From positions 992,001-1,056,000 of the forward strand of contig JAZKJV010000603.1 in NCBI GenBank assembly GCA_037367405.1: a stretch of DNA of 64,000 nucleotides, in the 5' to 3' direction. The DNA comes from Ottelia alismoides. Lineage: Eukaryota; Streptophyta; Magnoliopsida; Alismatales; Hydrocharitaceae. The position numbers and the translations under genes are program-made. Of the stretch, positions 11,664 through 24,600 are shown piece after piece. How positions within the stretch are numbered: position 1 is the stretch's first letter; the number at the start of each line of letters is the position of its first letter. The notes beneath the pieces were generated by a model. It worked only from the letters and a program-made list of their open reading frames with translations. It did no database searches and was not told where the DNA came from.

Positions 11664-14294
11664 TATTAGACATGCGAGCCCACGGCGAGCCATCATGCAA
11701 TAAATGTTATTGCAATTCACTCCTTAATCTGAAATAAAGAGTACATAATTTGCATGATAGGTCCCTTAGTACAATTAGGGTTATGTACCATGGCCATCTT
11801 AATGATCATACAGTTGTTGATTCAATTATTAAATCATAGAGGCTGGTGCTTAGATGAATATCTAATGAGTTGGATTGAGGACTCATCAAGCACCATCAAA
11901 TGATTGTTAAGAGATGATCTCCAGCCTGAGTAGGATATGGCAATCCTATCTCAGTTAGGCTGATATCTGACCGACCTCTTGATGTAGGTCCTCTGCATAG
12001 GAATAGAGATTCAGAGGTGTCAGATTAGTTAGGTTAAAGAGTTTACTTAACGAAATAGAGATAACCAAAGTCCTATATCGTAAGCTGTCATGATGTAGGC
12101 ACACATCCTCTGACCGGAGACAGATGTGTTACTATATGTCTGAGTATGTACATTTGGCAGACCAATAGGTTGATGACCTAATCAAGGTCTATACACCGGC
12201 GCACTGGTGTGCATATAAGGGCATATGAGTAATACGATCTCTCAAAGGGATCATACAGGTTCAGTTTCTGAACCGGAAGACATGAGCTCACTCATGAGAT
12301 ATTGGGAAAAATCAAATTCCATGCACATGGTCGTCTCGCTTTATAAGCTTGACTGAATTCGTAGGTTTGATATATACTTTTGGAAAGTATATGATCAAGA
12401 CCTAGGTATGATATATGCTTTTGGAAAGTATATGATCGATACCGACTCCCAATGATCGAATGAGATACTTACTTATAACCCTGAAGTAGACAGTATAAGG
12501 TTGATCTAATACTTCGGGTTTATTCTGAGTCTTCCAGTATGCAGGATGTACAGGCGTTGGGAATACCTGAGGGTGATGTGATCATAAACGATCGTATAAC
12601 CATGATGCTTCCATTCCTAGGGAGTGATGAAACGGGTATGGATTTTAGTGACTCCATCAGTAGAGAAGTAACCTAATCTTAGTCCAAATATTGGACATTG
12701 ATCTGAATGTGATTCAGATCCAATGAGAAGATTAGATTTACGGTCTTGATTTAATCAAGCATCTATGGGAGGCCCGCGATCTGGATTTAAGATATGATCT
12801 CAATATCCAAGCCACTATACGTAGAACAATACAATCGCCCTGTCCTTATCTCCAAGTATTCGCGGAGAAAGCGCATTGTCCTTGAAAGAGTTCATGGATA
12901 ATTCTATTGTTGATATATGTATCCGAGCATTGAGAAAATAGGATAATTAAATGAGATTTAATCATCATAAATAATATGAATTTGATTCATATTATAAGGA
13001 GAGTTATCTTAGATAATTAAATGTGATTTGATTATCAAAGATGTAAATAATGTGAATGCGATTCATATTATTTGAGCACATGAGAATAAGTTATCCAATA
13101 TAATTAAATATGATTTAATTATTATGGATAAGAATAATGTGGATAGTAATATCTAATTATTCATAATATATTATAAATGTGATTTATAATGTATTAGAGA
13201 GAGTTAATTATAATTTATATGTGTTGATTAATTATTATGTGTATTGGATACACATTGTGTAATTAATTGACAATGTAAATTATATGTTGTTTTGGGTTGT
13301 GAATATGATTCACAATTTTTTCATGGCAAGATTGCAATATTCTCAAATATAATTGTGAATTATTTTTGAAGATTAAAACCCAACAAATTTATTGCAAATA
13401 AATAAAGAGAGATTTCCATGGAGATATGCAATCTCATGAGATTGCTCTCCCCATGGAAAGAGTGGGCGGCACATCATTCCTAATTGGAATGTGTGGCCGT
13501 CCACATGGAAGATGCATGGAGATGAAATCTCCATGCACATTCTCTCCTTATTTATTGGTTTGATTTAGGTCTAATTTATATTTGATTTTGTCAAATATAT
13601 TTTAACCTAAATTTGTTGGTTTTACCAACAACAATCTTGACCATTGGATTGACATAAATCAATCTCATCCATTGATTTTACATGTCACATGGATTGAGAT
13701 CCATGGATCCCAAAATCCTATAAATAGAGAGGCATACCATGCTCTCTATTTACATGCAATATTGGAGCACTCTCTCTCTCTCTCTCTCTACTCTACAGCC
13801 CTCTCTCTCCCTCTCATGGCCGTCCACCATGGATGCCCTAGAGAGAGTCTTCATCGCCGCAACGTCGTCGTTATGCTGCCCGATATTTTGTTCGTGGAAC
13901 TCCGTCTACTTCGGTGTGCCTTGCTCGTGAAGAAGACGTCAGATCTCGTGTGTCGAGATCAGGAGATCCACCGCTTGGATCATCAACATGGATTGCGAGA
14001 AGCACACGGTTCATCCCTGCGCTCGCAAGCGTCTCCTCCGTCGGATCGGACTTGAGACAGGAGGTCTCTTTGTTTAGAGACTCGATCGCAACCACGCTTC
14101 AAGAGGTAATCCTATTACTTGTTTGTGGTTTAGACGAAATGATCCGAGAAGTGTTCTTGGATCATGTGGTTTCGTCGTATAAAAATTTTAATTTCTGCTG
14201 CATCGAGCAACTAGTGCGACTAGTCGCTCCTCGTCGTATTCGATACGACGCTCACGCTTCCGTGATGCGCTTGAGGATCTAACCATATCCTTCA
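11664..14294 (+). repeat. 5' LTR of C1 (2631 bp)
   Basis: It is collinear with 32815-35470 throughout, with scattered substitutions. It begins TATTAGACATGCGAGCCC (TG mutated to TA) and ends CATATCCTTCA, with the PBS two bases further. It contains two palindromic blocks at about 12372 and 12413, a TATA box at 13719 and a short TC microsatellite (about 13770-13789). The ORFs at 13672-14282 recur in the other LTR, resemble no protein, and are probably fortuitous. Confidence 0.92.
13719..13726 (+). promoter_or_regulatory. Likely TATA box of the C1 5' LTR
   Basis: TATAAATA lies about 570 bp before the LTR end, in the element's sense orientation, and upstream of a TC-rich tract. The same box is at 34865-34872 in the 3' LTR. 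Its position fits the U3/R boundary; the transcription start was not determined. Confidence 0.55.
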
Positions 14295-14296
14295 AA

Positions 14297-14309
14297 TGGT
14301 ATCAGAGCC
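14297..14309 (+). other. Primer-binding site of C1 (initiator tRNA-Met)
   Basis: TGGTATCAGAGCC starts two bases after the LTR end. This is the standard plant Ty1/copia primer site complementary to the 3' end of initiator tRNA-Met. Confidence 0.93.
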
Positions 14310-16019
14310 TTAGGTCGACGGTTTCGAATATGATTCGCTAATCGAGGACGACTTGGGTCTCGTTAAGGTCGCGAAAGTTATCATCGCATTTGATTTCGCA
14401 GATCTGTTTAGTAAATAAATTCGGCACTGTTTAAATTGTTTAAACACAAATTTAATACTTTAATTTTGTTCCTCATTAAATAAGGAAACCATAGGATCTG
14501 AGTTTGCATAAATCGGATTTTGTATGCTCGAGATATGGTTGTTTTAATGAACATGTATGCACTGTTGCGGGAACAGTAGATCTGAACATGATTAAATTGT
14601 TAATTACTGTTTAGACTTGCCTCCAAATGCGTGAAACATCACTTGGGTTCTGTCCTAAATCAAATTAGCAATCCATGAAAATTGATTTTGTCTAATTTGG
14701 ATTTAATATGATTGAGATATGCTAATTTTAGTAAGTAGAGGTCACTGCTGAAATTACATTCCTAATCTAGAACCTTGTGATTGTCAACTAATGAAATTAA
14801 TTGTTAATTTCAAGAAATAATTATGGAAAATATTTGAGAAATAGTGGAAGATGATTATTTCCTTAATTGACTTGACCTCAACCAATTAATTGATTAGATC
14901 TAGATCATAATTGGAAACTCAATCATCAAACTCCTTGCTTGAATAGGATTGGGAATTTGTTTAGCAAATTTCCTTATAATCAAAATTGTTTTGATTACTA
15001 TATGGTATAATTTTCGGTTGAAGAACCGATGATAATCTCAAGTACAAATTAATCAATTTGGCATTATCCTTTCCCGAGGCGGATATGGTGTCTAGTCGAG
15101 GATCGCTGGGGTAGCGGGTTGCAACGTATGTGGGCCGTCCCACTCCCGCCGGTACTGGCCATGACAATGGGTAGGGTCGGGATAATGTCCGAGGGATTAA
15201 GTTGTATTTTTCTAATTATTAAAATACGAATTAAAACGTACTTTGAGATAATACCATATATATATTCAAGTATAGCAATCAAGTTTGATTGATTGAATTA
15301 GATTGATAATTAATTTAATATGATTGAATTAATTATATCCAATTAAACCACTCTATTATGAATAGAGTTATTATTTCCCTTGGAAGAATTAATTATGTGA
15401 ATATGATTCATGATAATTAATTAGAATTTGAATATGATATGGAGGATCACATAAGTAACATCCATGGTCTCCCGTCAAGGCGAAGAGTTTCGTCGCCAGA
15501 TATTATATGTAGGAGACGCCTGTCCGAAGTGACAGCTCCTGCATATGATCCATTTGGATCGGGCTCGTCGCTTCTCGAAAGAGTAAAGACGTATGTATAG
15601 TGACCCCAATATCGGGTCCTCATATTATTGGGGCGATATTGGATTGCGCATAGCGAGTTGTATTCCTGTTGACGGTTGGTTCAATTAATGACGGGTCAAC
15701 ATCACCTTAGGGGTGGTGGGCCCAGGTGTTAAAGATCGAATCGGGAGATGCAAGTTGGACTTGCAAGGAGGAATGTGTTCCCGCTTCTTTTTATCCGAGT
15801 TGTAGGTTCTCATATTATTGGGATGCAACAAAGATAAGGAAGGAGATCCCAGATCTTGCTTGAGATATAATGGTAAGTATATCTCTTACATTGAAAGTAA
15901 TTGAGGGAATGAACTTTCATTGTTGACATGGCAAGACAGCATTGATATAAAAAATTCCTAAATCAAAGTAAATTATATATTTATATATGTTTATGCAAAT
16001 TTCTTATTTCAGATAATCC
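14310..16019 (+). mobile_element. C1 leader, non-coding
   Basis: About 1.7 kb of AT-rich sequence between the PBS and the first gag-like stretch. There is no ORF above about 75 codons and no domain that I recognise. Small minus-strand ORFs at 14961-15282 are chance. An unusually long leader is seen in some plant copia lineages. Confidence 0.6.
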
Positions 16020-16364
16020 TTCTTTAAATCCACACAATGTTATACTCAATAATAACCAGTAGAATATCTTGGATTGGACCCATGATCCAGATATTGTACT
16101 TGCAATTGGACACATAATGTATGTGGTTGCAATGTGCAAGTTTCCTCATAATAATGAGGAATGATGATTAAATAAGACAATAGGACTAAAACCCTGGGGT
16201 TTGTATGTCTCTATAAGTCTTGATCTTATCGAATGTACTTTTGAAGTGACATGTCGATAATGATCGTAATTGTCAAATTAATCCTTATTAAATCAATAAA
16301 GATATCCTGGCATACATATGTGCTCTCAACATTTAATCATGAATGGCATGCTTCTCTGCATCAT
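16020..16364 (+). pseudogene. C1 gag remnant, N-terminal part
   Basis: A stretch reading LDWTHDPDIVLAIGHIMYVV (about 16071-16130) resembles the N-terminal part of plant copia gag, where a W..N/D.L.IVL..E..Y.L pattern is usual. Stops follow at about 16160. G3 interrupts the gene at 16364. The remainder resumes at 29568, after one copy of the ATCAT duplication. Confidence 0.55.
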
Positions 16365-19300
16365 TGATAGGGCAAAAGAATCGGTTTTGCGGCTTTTCTT
16401 TTAATGGAAAAGAAGGAAGTAGTCGGTTGTAGCAGAAAGCCGTGAAACAAAGAGATTGGTTCTTGAACCTATCAAACAAATACGGTTTTCTATCGGAAAA
16501 CCGTTCACTAATATTTTACCAGGCAAGTGTTCCTGGGTCGAACTCAAGGAGGCAGAATAAATTCCCTAGATTTCTCGCTTCGTAATCTTATTTTTATTTC
16601 TTCTCTAAGTGGTCGAGTCAAAACACCTTTTTTATGGATTTTTATTTTTATTATTTTTATTTGATTTTATTATTTTCAAATTTTTATTTAAATTTCAAAA
16701 AGGGATATTTTTCAAAAGATTTACTTATTATATAATAGGTGGATATGATATAGGTGATACTATATAGTAGGGTGATCGGGGTTCGAGCCGCGAGCTCGAA
16801 CTACACAAGAAAACAAAACAAAACGAAGTGCGGTTCGATAAAATCAAAATACGTAGAAAATACATCAAAAAGCCACGAAATTTTTATACTAGGTAGCTGG
16901 GGTAGTTGTGTAACTACCCTCAAGAAATCGTCGAAATCCGAGATCACACGGAGAAGAAATAACCCCTACAGCCCAGGGGCATAAGAGCAAGAAAAATTAT
17001 TTAAAAAGTTTGCAATTTGGTCCTCAGGGACTGTTCTGAAGAAAAACTAAACAAATCTTTACATTTAGGTCCCCGCGGAGGGACCTAAATGCAAATAAAG
17101 AAAACTGTGGAGGCGGGGTGAACTTCTGGAAACTTGGCTAGGTTTAGTGCGCAATTTTTCCACCTCTTCAGAATGAGCGGCTGAGATTAGAACTTAAGGG
17201 CACGGATCGGACGCTTCGGACTCGGCCACGTGTCGCAATTCTGTAACCCCATTGTTCTTGGGGTTGTTGAGCTGCTAGCGGACGTCCTCTCTTCTCCGAT
17301 TTATTGCGGCCGACTGGCGATGGTTCTGGCGCTCCGGCGGGGCCAGAGGGGTGACTCCTTCACCCCTCGAGCTCGCCTGCGGTGGAGATGTGGCCGGCGA
17401 CACTCCGAGCAGTGGTGGAACGGCGATGAAGTGACGACGTCTTCAGCACCTGGTAGTGACGCAGTTCTGACAAAGCTCCATTGGAGATGGATTTCGATGC
17501 TGATTCAAAGCTCCAGTGGCGTAGCAATGCCTCGCGTTGAACTTGGATCTGCAAATGACAAGATCCAGTGCTCGATTCGCTAAGAATCGGCCGATGGGTT
17601 AAGATATAAAGATCCAAAGATGAGAAAAAATTCTTGAATTCCCAGCCAAATCAACAAATGCGTGAAGATGGCGATGAGTGATGATCGAATTGAAATCGAA
17701 ATTGAAAGATTCGAAGGTGGATTTTGAAATGGTGTCTAAGCTAGAAGATTAGGCTTCTTAAGTACGCGATTAGCCACGCTAATCGTGGCTCACTAATCGA
17801 GAATAAAATTGAAATAAAATGGAGGAAAAGGTCTAGGGCATCAAGGTGTATTACCTGGAAAACTTGCTCGACGGTCGACCTTTGGCCGGAGCTGGACGCG
17901 CGCTGGGCTGCGTTGCAAGGCGGCGAACCTCCTTGGAACCTCTTCCGTCGACTCCTCCTCCTCGCGGACTCCTCCAAGGTGCTGTCACCACCGTAGGTTG
18001 GCCGGAACCAGGCTAGGAAGGTAGGGGATCGCAAAGACTGGAGCTGGGGCTTCAGGCAGTTGGAGAGTTGGTTGGCTATGGCGTCTTGGAGCCTTTATAT
18101 AGGAGAATTGGCGTGGGCTCCAAGTTTGATCCAAGGGTGGCGAGGTAGAGGGTAGTTAGGAGAAGAGGATGGAGGGTTTAGATGGGTCGGAAGGTTCGCG
18201 AATGGCGTGGAATAAAAGCTTGAAGATGGCCGGTTGAACAGCCTGGGTGAACGGCTTCTTGGGGAAGAAGACCCCAGGTGCTGACAAGTGTCAGCACCTG
18301 GTTGGTCTAAATCCGAAAATAACTTATAAATTAGATATAAAATTGTTAATTACATTATTTTAAATAGGTATAAATACAAGAAGTGTTAATAAATTAATTT
18401 TCTAATTTATGGCATAATTACTTTTAATAAATAATAACTATTATTTAAAATATAAATATTATATTAATAAATATGTATTTATAAATAGATTTTAGATTTT
18501 TAATTTAATAAATAAATAAGTAAAAATTAATTTTTTATTTTCTTAATTATTAGGTATTAAACAAGGTTTATATAAATTTTTATAGATTTTTATAAATTAA
18601 TTTACATATTTTAATAAATAGAGTTAGTATCTAAATAGATCATTTAAACCTATGTTTTGGGATTTTTGATTTTATTAAAATAATAAATAGTCTCCAAAAA
18701 TTATGAAATAATTTATGTAGAAACTACAAGATCATGAAATAATTTAAAAATTATAAAATTAAGAAAATGATAAAGTGTGTGTTACATAAAATAAATAGCC
18801 CAGAAACCCCTTTGTCTTTTGGTCCCAAAACCGACTTTTTGCAAACAGACTCCGAATTTGATGAAATCACCTTTATTAATTAGAGAATATTATTTTATGA
18901 ACTTTAAAGGTGAGTAGAGTGAAATTGGAGTTCGTATGAGGAAGTTATGATGTTTGGAAGTTGAGATTTTGACAATTTGTAACCTGGGTTTCTTGGCATA
19001 TATACAGGGTAATATTTTTAACTTATTTTTATATTTTTATATACACTTTTAGAAATAATTAGGAGAAAGATTTGGTGAAAAATATGTTCATATGAAATAA
19101 TTAAAATTCTTTGAAGTTTTGTATTTATTTTATAAATATTGAAAGGTGTATATGTGTGTGTTAAATTATTTTTCTTTGGTTTTCTTTCCTTATCTCCCCC
19201 TACTTATTGGTTTGTCGACTAATCCATGCTGACTTGGTCTCGGGGGTTGGGCTATAAATATATCTTACAGCTATATTTATATTTTGAGTCATATTGTATA

Positions 19301-19499
19301 TATATACATATATTCAATCTGTCTTTTTCTTTATTTTTCGGGTTCTTTATTTATTTACATGATTTTAGTGATTAAAAGTGAATATTTACACATGAATGTT
19401 GTTTTGTTAAAATATGAGAATTAGTGGGTATTTACATGTATTTGTTAAGGGTTTTAAGACAAAATGCAATAGAAAAGTTAATGAATCATGGATTCATCA
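16365..19499 (-). repeat. 3' LTR of G3 (left, 3135 bp)
   Basis: It opens TGATAGGGC and ends GGATTCATCA. It is collinear with 26430-29567 (3138 bp) with few differences, several of them C/T or G/A. It has a GC-rich core at about 17.15-18.3 kb and AT-rich flanks. The TATA box on the minus strand is at 18094-18101. The plus-strand ORF 16754-16984 is repeated almost unchanged in the other LTR only because the LTRs are young. Confidence 0.93.
18094..18101 (-). promoter_or_regulatory. Likely TATA box in the G3 3' LTR
   Basis: On the minus strand this reads TATATAAA followed by GGCTCC, at the edge of the GC-rich core. The copy in the 5' LTR is at 28159-28166 and is the one that could drive the element. 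Confidence 0.55.
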
Positions 19500-19515
19500 A
19501 CCCCCTATACTTAAA
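19500..19515 (-). other. Polypurine tract of G3
   Basis: On the minus strand it reads TTAAGTATAGGGGGT and directly adjoins the 3' LTR. It is the reference copy for the PPT-like blocks repeated at 21.1-21.5 kb. Confidence 0.9.
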
Positions 19516-21645
19516 CTTTGCTAGTCCCTTAGAAAACACTTATTTTGAAAAGGTAAGTGAAAAAGAAAGAAAGTTAGAATGAATTTGTTTTCCTAAACCA
19601 ATTCATGAGAACAGACAAAGGACAGAGCTCGATCGGACCTGAAACAAGCGTTTTGTCGGAACCTTAACTAGGATTAGGATTTTATCCTCAACAGTCCTCA
19701 AGTTCCATAATCCTTACTCAAGATCACTTCATCGGCTAGTTCAGACTCACTTATTCATATCGCAAACTCTATCATCCTTGAAGTCAACTTGTTCAGTGTG
19801 TGAATTGATTTAGCTCTTCCTGCTTAGAGAACCGAAGAAACCGTCAATCCCGGCTATACACTCCTATGGCTTCCTCATCCCGCTATTCTTTCCTCACGGA
19901 GGGAGGTATTCCCTTCTGAGTTCAGTTCTGCTATGTCCACAATCGAATATAGGGAAAAGTTAGAAGAATGAGAAAAGAAGTGGAGTGCGACCAGTGTAGA
20001 CGCATCTCCTTGTGAAGCCCAACCAGTGTAGCTGAGTCTCCACTAAGATGTGCAGGCATATTTGGTGGAAGCTTTGACCAATTTGGTCTTATTTGGTGGC
20101 TTCTGCTTTGCTTGACTTTGTAATTTGCTTGCACTGCATTCATATTTTTGTGCCTCGACGGATATAGCATCTTTTTAGTCCGTCCATTTTTCGAGGTCTT
20201 AGAAAAATTGTGTCAGCAGATCCTTCCCTCATCCGAAGCAACTATCGTAACCCCAATCTCTCCCGTCTTTAGATGTCAATGCCGCAAAGATAAGGATAGA
20301 AACGCACTACCAAGGTGTACTACCCTTCGGAACTCCATGCAAGTTGAGCTAAGTGCAAAGTGCATGTGTTCAAGATTGGTTCACGGGTGTAGAGTTGTAC
20401 GGATGACTCCAAATGGTCTACTTAAGCTCAGATGACTTGATTTCCCGAATATGGTCTTACGGAACCCAAAGATTTTAAGTCACCATACCTAAAGAGTCTA
20501 AATTCCAGTTCCTAATCAGGCTCCTTACAACGAGAGTTAAAGGCCATAATCAAGCTCCATCCTTTAGACTAGACTCAGTCCTTAGTTCCGGAAATCAAAC
20601 TTATTCTGAAAAATGCGAATGCAAATGCAACCATGTTTTTGTGAAGTATATTTTCTGAATTTTACTCATTTTTAAGGATTTTAAGGATTTTGTAATTTTT
20701 ACAAATTTTAGGACTTTGTATTTTTTATGGATTTTTTTATGATTTTTATAAACAAGGTTTTATTCACAAATCTTACAAGATATATTTTATTCAAGTTAAG
20801 TGTCTAATGTATTTTACAAGTTTTATCTACAAAGTATTTTACAAGGGTTGAATGGTTTTTATACATGTTTTAATAAATAGGATTTTAAATAAGTATTATA
20901 CAAATTTTAAGTACAAATTTTAAATACAAGTTTTAATTACAAGTTTTAAACATATTTTACTTTTTTACCAGGATTTTATAAATAAGAGAGTGGATTTTAA
21001 ATTAACCCGTACCCATTTTTTATGGATTTTATAGATATAGAAAATATATAAAAGTACGAGTTATGGCCGAAAGTATATATAAAATATATACGCACCCCCT
21101 TATACTTAGCTTGAGCTATGTCCTCATAGCATCAAAAGAGAGAAAGGAGGACATAACTCGTGCTAAGTAAAAGTGGGTGAAAAAGGGATATCGATCACAA
21201 GTCAGTCAACCCCCCCATACTTACTATCAGGGCATCGTAAGTATCAAGAGAGAGCAAAAACGGGATGACTGAATAAAAAGGATAAATAACGAAATTTTAA
21301 AAGGAAAAGAATACGAAATTATCGAAATCACTCGGTCCCCCTTATATTTAGGATAAGGCATCCTAAGTATAGAAAAGAGTGTAGCCAAAAATTGGGGGCC
21401 AGTGATTCGTGAAAAAGAATGGCTATACAAAAGAATCAGTACAAAAAATAAAACGTGAATTAGCGGGCAATCGGTCCCCCCTATACTTAGGATCTGGTAT
21501 CCTAAGCATAGAAGACGAGCAAAAACGGGGACGATTGTGTTCTACGAAGAATATACAAGTGTTGTGAATCTCCAGAATGGCTCAAAATAATTTGTACAGG
21601 AAGAAGTGAAGGAGTGATCATGATTCCTGTACAAAATAGATCACT
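19516..21645 (-). mobile_element. G3 3' untranslated region
   Basis: About 2.1 kb between the last coding frame and the PPT, where pol and env-like genes would lie in a full Athila element. It has no RT, RNase H or integrase motif on either strand. The ORFs 19931-20170 and 20148-20435 overlap on opposite strands and resemble nothing known. The part from 20600 to 21060 is very AT-rich, and the stem-loop array occupies 21090-21510. Confidence 0.75.
21094..21508 (-). repeat. Stem-loop plus PPT array of G3 (four units)
   Basis: There are four units about 115-140 bp apart. Stems (plus coordinates): about 21103-21130 with 21147-21169 (long, imperfect); TACTTAC 21218-21224 with GTAAGTA 21237-21243; 21345-21354 with 21360-21369 (ten pairs, one being G-T); 21483-21493 with about 21499-21508. 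On the plus strand each stem is directly preceded by a run of five to seven Cs with TATA. On the sense strand each stem-loop is therefore followed by an AAGTATAGGGGG-like block, the same as the true PPT. The spacer sequences differ between units, while stems and PPT blocks are kept. Confidence 0.85.
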
Positions 21646-24600
21646 TTAGCCAGGATCATACTGAATTTTCTGCTTTTTATGTGTGTATTGATCCTTGGCT
21701 GAAAAAGTAGAGCCTCTTCTGTAAGTAAACTCTGTACATGGCATAGCTCTCTTTTCTGAAGTATGTGTCTCTGGAGTCGGACTACAGAAGGTGTCTATAT
21801 GTGTCAGCATTACACCATCCGACTCTCTACGCTGAATAGACTGTATGATCTGTGCAATGTATTCGATGGACTCTTGTGATGTAATATGTGTTCTTTCAAT
21901 CTGCGGCACAGAGATATCTACTGCAGGTGACTGATCATCTGAATCTGATATGAAATATGTCTCTGTATATGAACAATCATCTGAAGAACTAGGTACCAAG
22001 TGATTTACCCTATCCTCGTGTAGGATATCTTGGGTATCAAAATAAACACTCTCAAGATCAGGAGATTGTGTCTCATCTATGTTCTGGCAATCTTCCACAA
22101 GACTAGTGTCCTTTGAAGTAAATGACAATACTGATCTAGGACTGCTACATTCTTTCTCCATCTCAATGTGTATCTCTCCGTTGTCTGTGCGAATGATACT
22201 CTCCCAGCATCATAATCGAAGAGTGCTCTTGCTGTCTGCAAAAAGGGTCTCCCGAGAATGATTGGAGCAAGATGTAACTGTGTAGGGCATGTCATGTCTA
22301 GAACCGTAAAGTGCACGGGAAATTGCGAGCCATGAACGGTTACAATAATGTTCCTCAGTACACCTCTAGGTCTCTTTATAGATCGATCTGCAAATTGAAG
22401 TATCGCTCGTGATTTATAGAGAGGACCTAGCTTGAGCTTATCAAGCAAAGAGGATGGAAGTAAATTGATCGAGGAACCATTATCTAAGAGAGTACGATTG
22501 AATGTAGTGTCTTCAATCTGACAGTTGACATAGTGAGCTCCCAAATCTTTCTTCTTCTTGGGTACCTTGTTCCGAATCGCACACGAAGTTGCCTTGGTCA
22601 ATATATGTTTTTCAACTCGTGATCTCTTCTTCCTACATGTAGTACATTTGTTCCTCAACTGATTCTTGAGCGTAGGAAAATGATCCAAGGCATCATGCAG
22701 TGGAATCTTCAGAAAGATGTGATCTTTCAGTAAACGTTTTGTTTCTGGAGTGACAATATTATTTTTGGTCTTTTTCTTTCCTTTTCCAAACAAAGCATCG
22801 GGAAAGGGAATAGAGTCAGAAGTCAGAAAATCAGGATTTTTATCCAATGAGGAATCAGCGTTTACATCGAGAGTTTCAGAATTATTTACAAAACTCTCTA
22901 AAACAAGAGAAGAAATGTTTTTGTCGGGGCTCTCTGCCTGATCTGGCGTGATGTCATCGTCTGAGTCGCCAGTATCCATATCTGATGTGTTGGCATTGCT
23001 CTCGTCTCTTGAGTCTGCGTAAAGGTCCTCATCCTCTTGCGATTTCTCCTCCTCGGCTTCAGGATCATGATTCTGCTCGTGCTCCTCTAGTGCCCTCTCC
23101 TCTTCTCCAGCAGGTGCTTGCGGTGATCTACCGCTCCTGAGACGAATGAAGTTAGATAAAAATTCAGGAAACGAGATCTTACCTGTAGTGTCTACCTGCT
23201 CTGGGTGCCTCCTCTTGTTGTTTGGGTTCATCTGAGACTGGGCTGGGAGAGTGGTCTTCGGCACGGTTAACTCGTCCAGACGACGGTTAACCTGCTCCAT
23301 CTCTGTCTTGTGTGCGATCTGAAGCGTACTGAGCATGTCCATGATCTGATTGAGCGTCTGGGCCTGTGAAGACATCTCCGGTTCGGTATGGTGGCCATGG
23401 CTTGCTCCTCTCTCCTGCCCTGGCGTGAAGTGCTGAGAGGTGGAAGGCTGGGAATAGTGCTGAGGTGTGGAAGAAGACTGCTGCGGCTGTTGAAAAGAAT
23501 AATTCGGTGAAAACTGGGCAGGATGCTGATATGAAGGCTGCGGTCTCTGATGGTAGACATTCGGATGAGACTACTGCGGTGTGAAGCTTTGGCGGTGCTG
23601 GAATTGCGGACGTCCATGCTGCGATGACCATACGGCTGCTGCGGCTGCTGATTCGGTATACTCAGCTGCTGCATCGGAGTATACCAAATCCCGTTGATCT
23701 CGAAAGTGGATTGCGGCTCCACCTCCATCTCTGTAGTGCTGATGATCTGGCTGGAATTGGCATGAGACTGATCCTCATGCCAATCAATCTGCGGAATCTC
23801 GGGCTTGCTCTAGACGTAGTGTATCTGACGGGTGGGTGGAGCGGGTGCGATCCTCCGTGCTGATTGTGTGTTCGAAGAAGTCTGGTTCTGCTGGTACTGG
23901 CTCTGAAGATCAGCGACCTTCTTCGAAAGATCACTCAGCTGCTGAGGTAGAGATGAGAGTTTCTCCAACTCTCGCAGCAGCTGTAGGTCTTGGACCTACT
24001 TGTGAATCACGTCCACCAGCGTCAACTTCTCTCTAATAAAGCCCATATTGGTGTTAGATTCAGAGTCTGATATATTCGCCACCTTGTGATGCTCTTGGTG
24101 ATGCGATGGTTGTGGGGCTTTCTGAAATGCCCGAGTAGAGTCTACAACTCTCGAGTTCTCGGTCATCCCTTCGAAGATGGCCCAGACCGACTCAGCGTCC
24201 TTGTTCAAATAACTGCCGCCACATGCAGCACTCACGAGCCCCTGTACTTCCGGCTGGAGTCCTCCGAAGTAATTCTGTACTAGCACCTTCATCGGGATCT
24301 CATGATGTGGGCATCTCTCCGTCAGGTCCTTGAATCGATCCCATGCCTCATGGAATGATTCATTCGGCAATTGCGTAAAGTTGGAGATCTCACTCCTCAT
24401 CATGTTCGTCCTTCCTAGAGGAAAATATTTGTGCAGGAAGGTGGACTTCAGGTCGTCCCAAGTGGAGATTTCTCTTCCCAGATGGCTCAGCCAATAAAGG
24501 GCCTTATCGGCTAAGGCAAAGGGGAAGGCTTTGAGGCGCACGGCTTCCTACGACACCCCTGGATAACAAGCCGTTCCGCAGATCATCTCAAACTGCTGCA

